Assembly (NCBI GenBank): GCA_030433195.1
Contig: JAUIME010000258.1
Location: 1 to 7,084, forward strand
Direction: 5' to 3'
DNA length: 7,084 bases
Source of the DNA: a bacterium
Lineage (GTDB): Bacteria > Planctomycetota > JACOTG01 > JAUIME01
Below are positions 1 through 7,084 of this stretch, piece after piece. The notes beneath the pieces are model-generated. The model did not search any database. It was not told where the DNA came from and was given only the letters and a program-made list of their open reading frames with translations. The position numbers were made by a program, and so were the translations under genes. Position 1 is the stretch's first letter. Each line of letters opens with the position of its first letter.

Positions 1-2535
<2,535 letters not shown>

Positions 2536-2541
2536 TTCGGG

Positions 2542-2552
2542 CCCCCTCGCCT
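2542..2552 (-). promoter_or_regulatory. Ribosome binding site for the second kinase gene
   Basis: On the minus strand, AGGCGAGGGGG lies between the stop of the first kinase gene (2557-2555) and the GTG at 2535. AGGGGG is 6 nt from the GTG. It supports the GTG start. The 19-bp gap between the genes leaves little room for a separate promoter, so co-transcription with the upstream paralogue is likely. An ATG that overlaps the end of the upstream stop codon (at 2554) opens a different frame and stops after seven codons. Confidence 0.55.
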
Positions 2553-2554
2553 CA

Positions 2555-5176
2555 TCACGGACCCTCTTCCGGCGCGGCGCTCACGATCTCCCGCATCGGT
2601 CGGACCCCGAGCTGATCGGAGCGCTGAGTCGGACTCGACGCGTTCCGGTGGACGGAACGCACCGCGTCGAGGCCCGAGAGATAGCAACCGCCGCGGATCG
2701 AATACGAGAAGATCGGGCCCTCGCTTCGACGTTCCCCGTCTCCTTCACGAACCGGACGATCGTAGTTCGCGAAGCCGTCGCGGCAGAACTCGAGTACATT
2801 ACCCATCACATCGTGGAGGCCCCACGGGTTCGCCCGGAACCTGCCCACCGGACCATGAACGACGAAGCCGTCGTCGAACGCCTCCGGCGCCCCCCACTCC
2901 GCAGGGAACACGGTGGCTGCGAACCGATCGTGCAAGTTTGCGGCACCCGCCACCGAAGCCGGATCGTCGCCCGACCACCACGTCGTCGACGTGCCGGCGC
3001 GCGCGGCGTACTCCCACTGCGCTTCGGTCGGCAATCCGAGATCGAGGCGCCGCAAGACCTCGGCGTATTCGGCCCAAGTGAGGTTCTCGATCGGGTGCCG
3101 CCGCAGCTGCTTCTCGCTTTCGGGAAGCCGGTCCCAGTTCGAACGATACTCGCCGGTCGACGGCGCATAGTACGCCGGGTTCTCGCCGGTGAACGCTTCC
3201 CATTGGGCTTGAGTCATCTCGTACTTGGAGATGAAGAAGGCGTCGAGCGCCACCGTATGGACGGGGAACGCTCCATTCACGCCGACCGCACCCATCTCGA
3301 AGCTCCCTTCGGGAACCAGAACGAGCACGATTCCCGAGCTCTCGTCGAACGCGAGGCGACCGTCCGGTCCGCGCTGCGGAACTTCGCCCGTCTGCTGCCA
3401 AACGCCGAACTCCCACAGGCCCGACTCCGGGTCGCGCCCCATGGGGACGAGTCCTAGCTGCGGTGTCAAAACGAGGCCGCCGTACATCGGACACTCGTCG
3501 CGATCGGCAATCGAAGCGATCGCCTCGTCCCAAAGCTCCCGCGGCTCGTCGATGGTCTCCCGTTCGATCGCTCGTGCAACCGCGAGTCGAGCACGAAGGT
3601 CCGCTAGGAGGCCGCCACGCTCGTTCGGCGTCGCCGGCCGGCAAAACCGCTCGAGGTCCGCGACGAGGGCGGCGAGCGTATCGTGCATCCATTGATCGCG
3701 GGGGTCCTCGAAGATCCACGTCTCGGCGTCCGTCGCGGCGTCCACATCTCGCACGCCGCCTCGTCGCATCGCATCGAGTGTCGCGCGGTGCCCCTCGAGC
3801 CGATCGGCCATCTCCTCGCTCTCGCGCAACCATGCCTCCATGGCCGCGACCTTGTCGGGCCGAGCAGGCCAGAGATCCGAGTTCGCCTCGGCGATCCGCT
3901 CTTGAATGCGTTTCACGTCCGCCATGCGCTCGAATTCGGCGAGCCTCTCGTTCGCGAGGTCGAGATTGCGTGCGGCTCGACGGCTCGCCTGCTCCGTGAC
4001 GCTCGCCGCCGCGACCGCTTCCAGGCGCGCATCGTTCACGACCGCGAACGCGACCGCCAACCCGAGGACGAGCGTCGCCGCGACCGTCACGAAGAACCGA
4101 TTCCGCCGCAGGAACTTCCTCGTTCGATACGCGGCACTCGGCCGCGACGCCTCGACGGGGCGATTCTCGAGATAGGCGAGAACGTCCTCGGAGAGTTCGG
4201 CGGCGCTCGCGTAGCGTCTCTCCGGCTCCTTGCGCACACACATGAGCACGATGCGATCGAGATCGCCGCGCAGCGCTCGAGCGAGCGACGCACTCGACGT
4301 TCGCGCACGACTCGCATGCTCGCGCGCGGCCTCCTCGTCCCTCCCCAAGCGATCGCTCGGCGGCACCGGATCCTGGTTCGTGATGAGGTCGAAGACGCGC
4401 TCGACCGCCCGATCTCGAATCGTCTCGAAGTCGAACAATGACCGACCCGTGAGCATGCCGTAGAGTACGGCGCCGAGCGCATAGACGTCGGTTCGTGTGT
4501 CGATGCTCTTCGCTCCGGTTGCTTGCTCGGGGCTCATGTAGTGCGGCGTCCCCAGGGTCGAACCTGGCCCGCCCGTGAGCTGCGTGTGCTCCGTCAACGG
4601 GTCTTCGAGCGACTTGGCGAGCCCGAAGTCGATGATCTTCGGCACCGCGTTCCCATCTTCCTCCGCGACCATGATGTTCGACGGCTTCAGGTCGCGATGG
4701 ATGATCGCCTTCTGATGCGCGTGCTGGACGCCGTCGCAGACTTTGCGGAACAACTCGAGTCGCTCACGAATCGTCAGGCGCTCCGCGTCGCAGTAGTCCA
4801 GAAGCGGCTTCCCGTCGACGTACTCCATCGCGAAGTAGGGCACCGATTCTTCCGTGACCCCGGCTCGATAGACCTTCGCGATGTACGCATGATTCAACCG
4901 CGCGATCGCTTGCTGCTCGGCCTCGAACCGCCGCACGACGTCGGGCCGCCCGTAGCCGACCCGCACGACCTTGACCGCGACGCGGCGGGTCGGGTCGTGC
5001 TGCATGCCGAGATATACCGTGCCCATTCCGCCCTCGCCGAGCACGCCCTCGATCTCGTAAGGACCGATCCGCTCGGGCACGGAGCCGCTCGCGGCGCGCG
5101 GACTCGAAGGCACGCGACCGGAATCGATCTCCGCGAAGAGATCGTCAGGCTCGGACGGCGGTTCGGGAGCGGTCAT
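2555..5176 (-). CDS. Membrane serine/threonine kinase fused to a SUMF1-fold domain (first tandem copy, complete)
   Basis: The protein has 873 residues from ATG 5176. A short linker (1-37) leads into a full kinase domain (about 38-337): glycine loop GEGGMG (47-52), lysine 69, HRDLKPSN (160-167), DFG (183-185), a Thr/Ser-rich activation loop (195-210) and SPEQ (215-218). Residues about 361-380 form one membrane helix, followed by a probable coiled helix (about 385-470), a conserved linker block (about 560-615) and a SUMF1 (PF03781) fold from about 616 to 864, with TEAQWEYAARAG (717-728), a GLHDVMGNVLEF block (786-797) and RGG (828-830). The topology implied is kinase inside, SUMF1 domain outside. 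In the segment after RGG, where formylglycine-generating enzymes carry two catalytic cysteines, my alignment places Val and Arg; the domain's only cysteines are 798 and 831. Enzymatic formylglycine formation is therefore unlikely. The frame is open up to 5422, but that extension is Arg/Ser-rich and shows no kinase-like content. ATG 5176 lacks a clear Shine-Dalgarno site. Confidence 0.93.
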   Translation of the reverse strand: MTAPEPPSEPDDLFAEIDSGRVPSSPRAASGSVPERIGPYEIEGVLGEGGMGTVYLGMQHDPTRRVAVKVVRVGYGRPDVVRRFEAEQQAIARLNHAYIAKVYRAGVTEESVPYFAMEYVDGKPLLDYCDAERLTIRERLELFRKVCDGVQHAHQKAIIHRDLKPSNIMVAEEDGNAVPKIIDFGLAKSLEDPLTEHTQLTGGPGSTLGTPHYMSPEQATGAKSIDTRTDVYALGAVLYGMLTGRSLFDFETIRDRAVERVFDLITNQDPVPPSDRLGRDEEAAREHASRARTSSASLARALRGDLDRIVLMCVRKEPERRYASAAELSEDVLAYLENRPVEASRPSAAYRTRKFLRRNRFFVTVAATLVLGLAVAFAVVNDARLEAVAAASVTEQASRRAARNLDLANERLAEFERMADVKRIQERIAEANSDLWPARPDKVAAMEAWLRESEEMADRLEGHRATLDAMRRGGVRDVDAATDAETWIFEDPRDQWMHDTLAALVADLERFCRPATPNERGGLLADLRARLAVARAIERETIDEPRELWDEAIASIADRDECPMYGGLVLTPQLGLVPMGRDPESGLWEFGVWQQTGEVPQRGPDGRLAFDESSGIVLVLVPEGSFEMGAVGVNGAFPVHTVALDAFFISKYEMTQAQWEAFTGENPAYYAPSTGEYRSNWDRLPESEKQLRRHPIENLTWAEYAEVLRRLDLGLPTEAQWEYAARAGTSTTWWSGDDPASVAGAANLHDRFAATVFPAEWGAPEAFDDGFVVHGPVGRFRANPWGLHDVMGNVLEFCRDGFANYDRPVREGDGERRSEGPIFSYSIRGGCYLSGLDAVRSVHRNASSPTQRSDQLGVRPMREIVSAAPEEGP

Positions 5177-5785
5177 GGATTCAATGTTCGAGGGTGCGTT
5201 CGAGCTTGGGCGACAATCGGTTGCGGAAACTCTCGCCGATGATATCGAAGCCCGATCCGAGACGCCAACGGATCCCGACAGAACGGGACGCACGCGAGAC
5301 CGTGAGATCCTCCCGCGACGGAGCGAGTTCGATCTCCCACCGATGCTCGATTTCGCCAACGTGCGATTCTCGAGCGTTTCGCGAGCCAACCTCGCCACCG
5401 TCATGCCACGCGCGCGGCGCACCTCGACGCTCTCGATTCGTCGACCGTCGAGGCTCGATCCTGGTATCGTTCGCCGCTCTTACGACTTGCGCCGGCCAAG
5501 CTTCCGCACGAATTCTTCATGGAACGCCGATTGCGAATGGCCGACGCATGACGTGGTCCTCCGTGTCGGGATGGGGGATCTCCCGGTCCGACGCTTTGGA
5601 GAGCCGACCCATGCGCCCGCCCTCGTTCCTTCGCGCAGCGCGAACGCTTACCGTATTCACATGCTGCTTCGCGGCCTCGGGCGAAGCGTCCCCGGCTCGT
5701 CGAGCCCGCGCGGCGTCAGTACGACGAACGGCGTGACGCTGCGCGTCGTGCCGTAGCGAACGACACGAGTGTCCGCCAAGTCGCG
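5177..5785. other. 609-bp stretch without a convincing gene
   Basis: No frame on either strand gives a recognisable domain. Several frames stay open, as expected in high-GC DNA, but their products are rich in Arg and Ser and third-position GC looks weaker than in the flanking genes. On the minus strand one frame is open from the stop at 5519-5517 to a TGA at 5183-5181, only 4 bp before the kinase ATG. Its last 50 or so codons look protein-like (for example VGIRWRLGSGFDIIGES), but I find no ATG or GTG, and only one TTG near its end. It could be a gene remnant, a leader with a rare start codon, or chance. I could not identify a reliable promoter for the kinase pair here, although one is expected. 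No sigma-factor gene, which often precedes such kinases, is visible. Confidence 0.6.
5729..5753 (-). other. Stem-loop downstream of apbE, possible terminator
   Basis: The arms CGGC and GCCG enclose a 2x2 internal loop, then a 5-bp stem GACGC/GCGTC with a three-base loop. It lies about 33 nt past the apbE stop, where a transcript end would be plausible. No U-run follows on the minus strand, so it is not a classical intrinsic terminator, and GC-rich DNA makes such stems common by chance. Confidence 0.22.
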
Positions 5786-6922
5786 TCAACGACCGGATCC
5801 GTCCCGCGCGTGCGATGCCAGGCCCGAGGAGACTCGGACCTCGCCGTCCATTCCGATGGCGATGGCTTCCACGCGCGGGATGCGTTCGACGAGCGCCAAT
5901 CCCTCCGCGGGTCCGAGCACGCAAAGCGCGGTCGCGAGCGCGTCGGCCACCGCGGCGTCGGGCGCCACGACCGTCGCGCTCATGCAACCCGTCGACGGGT
6001 ATCCGGTGCGGGGATCGAGGATGTGGTGGTAACGTCGACCGTCCAGCTCGAAGAACCGTTCGTAGTCCCCCGATGTCACCACGCACGTGTTGGAAACCGG
6101 GAGCACAGCGACGACCCGCTCGCGGTCCCGCGGATGCTTGATCGCGATCTGCCACGTCTTGCCGCGCTTGAGACCGAGGGCCTTGAGATCGCCACCCGCG
6201 TTCACCATCGCGTGTTTGATCCCGTGTCGGCGCAAGACGTCCATCGCGCGGTCCACGCCGTATCCCTTGGCGATCCCGCCGAGTCCGATCCGGAAGCCCT
6301 CGGGCATCGCGACGGTGTTCGCCTCGAGATCTGCCTCGACCCGCTTCCAATCGACGTGACGCAGCGCGGCCTCGACGTCGGATGGCGACGGCAAGGCCTC
6401 GGGCGATTCTTTGAAGCTCCACAGCTTCCCGGCCGACGCGAACGTCATGTCGAACGCGCCGCCCGTGATCTCGCTGATCTCGAGGCCGCGTGCGATCAGG
6501 CGCACGACCTCTTCGGGCGCACGCCAAGGGCCCTTCCCGGCGTGCTCGTTCACGCGCATGAGCTCCGACGGACGCCAGTCCGTCATGACGTCTTCGACCC
6601 GGCGGATCTCCGCGATGGCCGCATCGATCGCCGCGTCGAGCTTGGCCGCATCGTCCCCTAAGACGGTGATCACGAGGCTCGTCCCCATGACGCCGATCTC
6701 ACGCTTCCGCTCGATCGCAGGCGGCGCGTCGTCAGCCGAGGCGAATCTCGCCGGCAGCAGGCAGGCCGGCGTTGTAGACGGTAACCGAATCGAAGCTGCC
6801 GTCACCATTGCCGCGAAAGACATGAAGGCCGACACCAAAGTTGGTAGCAACGAGGTCGAGATTGCCGTCACCGTCAAAATCAGCAGCACTGGCTTGACGA
6901 ACCTTTGCTCCGGCAACATCAA
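5786..6922 (-). CDS. apbE: FAD:protein FMN transferase (ApbE family), with an abnormal N-terminus
   Basis: The ApbE family cleaves FAD and links FMN through a phosphoester to a Thr or Ser of extracytoplasmic partner proteins such as Nqr and Rnf subunits; it needs Mg2+. Numbering from TTG 6922 (378 codons), the family blocks run in order: VMGTSL (78-83), EDVMTDWRPSEL (110-121), GGAFDMTFA (154-162), GLGGIAKGYGVD (213-224), VNAGGDLKA (240-248), VTSGDYERFFE (282-292), HHILDPRTGYP (299-309) and DALATAL (327-333), where D327 and T331 fit the metal site. The catalytic body is complete and unbroken. Residues 1 to about 52 are an out-of-frame reading of VCBS-repeat DNA, not a normal ApbE start. Residues about 53-63 (ACLLPARFASA) look like the tail of a genuine signal peptide. 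The true start is therefore unknown: TTG 6922, ATG 6919, 6823 and 6808 are in frame and none has a clear ribosome site. No flavinylated partner gene is in the window. Confidence 0.93.
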   Translation of the reverse strand: MMLPEQRFVKPVLLILTVTAISTSLLPTLVSAFMSFAAMVTAASIRLPSTTPACLLPARFASADDAPPAIERKREIGVMGTSLVITVLGDDAAKLDAAIDAAIAEIRRVEDVMTDWRPSELMRVNEHAGKGPWRAPEEVVRLIARGLEISEITGGAFDMTFASAGKLWSFKESPEALPSPSDVEAALRHVDWKRVEADLEANTVAMPEGFRIGLGGIAKGYGVDRAMDVLRRHGIKHAMVNAGGDLKALGLKRGKTWQIAIKHPRDRERVVAVLPVSNTCVVTSGDYERFFELDGRRYHHILDPRTGYPSTGCMSATVVAPDAAVADALATALCVLGPAEGLALVERIPRVEAIAIGMDGEVRVSSGLASHARDGSGR

Positions 6923-7084
6923 GCGAGACGCGAGTATTGAAGGTGCCGTCGCCGTTGCCGAAGTAGATGCTTATTTGATCGGCGGCATCTTCAGCTGCAA
7001 CAATGTCAATGAAGCCGTCTCCGTTTAGGTCGACTGCGTCTGTTGCGAATGCGCTAAGAGCCGCCGCATACGATACGTTCGTCT
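6732..7084 (-). CDS. VCBS/FG-GAP repeat protein, C-terminal fragment
   Basis: The frame enters from the right edge and ends at TGA 6734-6732, giving 116 full codons. Two beta-propeller-type repeats are clear: DAVDLNGDGFIDIVAAED ending in YFGNGDGTF, and SAADFDGDGNLDLVATNF ending in FRGNGDGSF. The DxDGDG loops are the calcium-binding signature of FG-GAP/VCBS (integrin-like) repeats, typical of secreted or surface proteins; the function of this one is unknown. The coding stops about 18 residues after the second repeat, where a further repeat would be expected, so the end looks truncated. GC is about 54%, against about 65-70% in the apbE lines I counted, and codons such as ATT, GTT, GCA, CTA and ATA are common here. 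The last part overlaps the apbE open frame in another reading frame. The loss of the normal end and the base-composition step suggest that its own 3' end was replaced. Confidence 0.8.
   Translation of the reverse strand, partial: TNVSYAAALSAFATDAVDLNGDGFIDIVAAEDAADQISIYFGNGDGTFNTRVSLDVAGAKVRQASAADFDGDGNLDLVATNFGVGLHVFRGNGDGSFDSVTVYNAGLPAAGEIRLG
6749..6771. repeat. Short inverted repeat at the VCBS/apbE junction
   Basis: CGCCGGC (6749-6755) and GCCGGCG (6765-6771) form a perfect 7-bp inverted repeat around a 9-nt loop. Because GCCGGC is itself palindromic, the same bases also make a 6-bp direct repeat. It sits where base composition and the reading frame with protein homology both switch. It may mark a breakpoint or microhomology; it could also be a chance GC-rich match. 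Confidence 0.35.

Noticed and set aside
2555..3330. SUMF1/C-type-lectin-like domain as the target of a diversity-generating retroelement
   Set aside because: Such folds serve as variable proteins in these systems, but there is no reverse transcriptase gene and I saw no template/variable repeat pair in the window.
2799..4241. 480-codon minus-strand frame inside the first kinase gene
   Set aside because: It is an alternative frame of the kinase-SUMF1 gene, extremely Arg/Gly-rich, with no motifs.
5177..5422. 82-residue N-terminal extension of the first kinase
   Set aside because: The frame is open to 5422, but the product is Arg/Ser-rich with no domain; the acidic MTAPEPPSEP start at 5176 fits the protein better.
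5611..5736. 41-codon plus-strand frame with a signal-peptide-like start
   Set aside because: It has GGAGAG upstream of its ATG and a short hydrophobic run, but the product ends in Arg/Ala-rich sequence and codon choice looks random. Support is too thin to annotate.
5175..5756. 193-codon plus-strand frame in the gene-poor stretch
   Set aside because: No recognisable motif, and it overlaps the start of the kinase gene antisense. Parts look protein-like, but no more than the opposite strand does.
5177..5785. ECF sigma factor or kinase N-terminal module upstream of the kinase pair
   Set aside because: Both are common next to such kinases, so I read all three minus-strand frames for them over most of this stretch. 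Neither is recognisable.
5517..6527. 336-codon minus-strand frame overlapping apbE
   Set aside because: It is a shadow frame of apbE, dominated by Arg and Gly, with no conserved motif.
6411..7028. 205-codon plus-strand frame antisense to apbE and the VCBS fragment
   Set aside because: Its C-terminal half looks protein-like, but it is the complement of clear DxDGDG repeats and crosses the breakpoint.

Overview
The window is GC-rich (about 65-70% in the stretches I counted) and every gene I can support lies on the minus strand, so it reads right to left. The gene types suggest a Planctomycetota-like or similar large-genome environmental bacterium: serine/threonine kinases of the 'CDGVQHAH...IIHRDLKPSN' type joined to a formylglycine-generating-enzyme (SUMF1) fold, plus a VCBS/FG-GAP repeat protein. 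This is inference from gene style; there is no rRNA or marker gene.

Layout in transcription order. (1) 7084-6732: the 3' end of a gene for a VCBS/FG-GAP repeat protein, with lower GC (about 54% over 6781-7084) and different codon choice. (2) About 6770-5786: a well-conserved apbE, FAD:protein FMN transferase. Its normal 5' end is missing; its open frame continues out of frame through the VCBS DNA, so the two genes meet at a probable breakpoint near 6750-6771. (3) 5785-5177: about 600 bp with no convincing gene. It holds a stem-loop after apbE and an open frame without a usual start codon that stops 4 bp before the next gene. (4) 5176-2555: a complete kinase-TM-SUMF1 fusion protein (873 aa with the start chosen here). 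(5) 2535-1: a second, paralogous kinase-TM-SUMF1 fusion starting at GTG, 19 bp after the first and running off the left edge (845 codons present, about 90 residues missing by comparison with its paralogue).

The two kinases form a tandem pair, probably one operon. Each should place a kinase in the cytoplasm, cross the membrane once, and expose a SUMF1-fold domain outside. In the complete copy the positions of the two FGE catalytic cysteines hold other residues, so this domain is more likely a binding or sensor module than a formylglycine-forming enzyme. ApbE is not clearly linked to the kinases, and none of its usual flavinylated partners is visible.

I see no CRISPR array, tRNA, rRNA, transposase or phage gene, and nothing that shows a new defence or mobile system. 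The most informative oddities are the VCBS/apbE junction and the diverged kinase-SUMF1 tandem pair.
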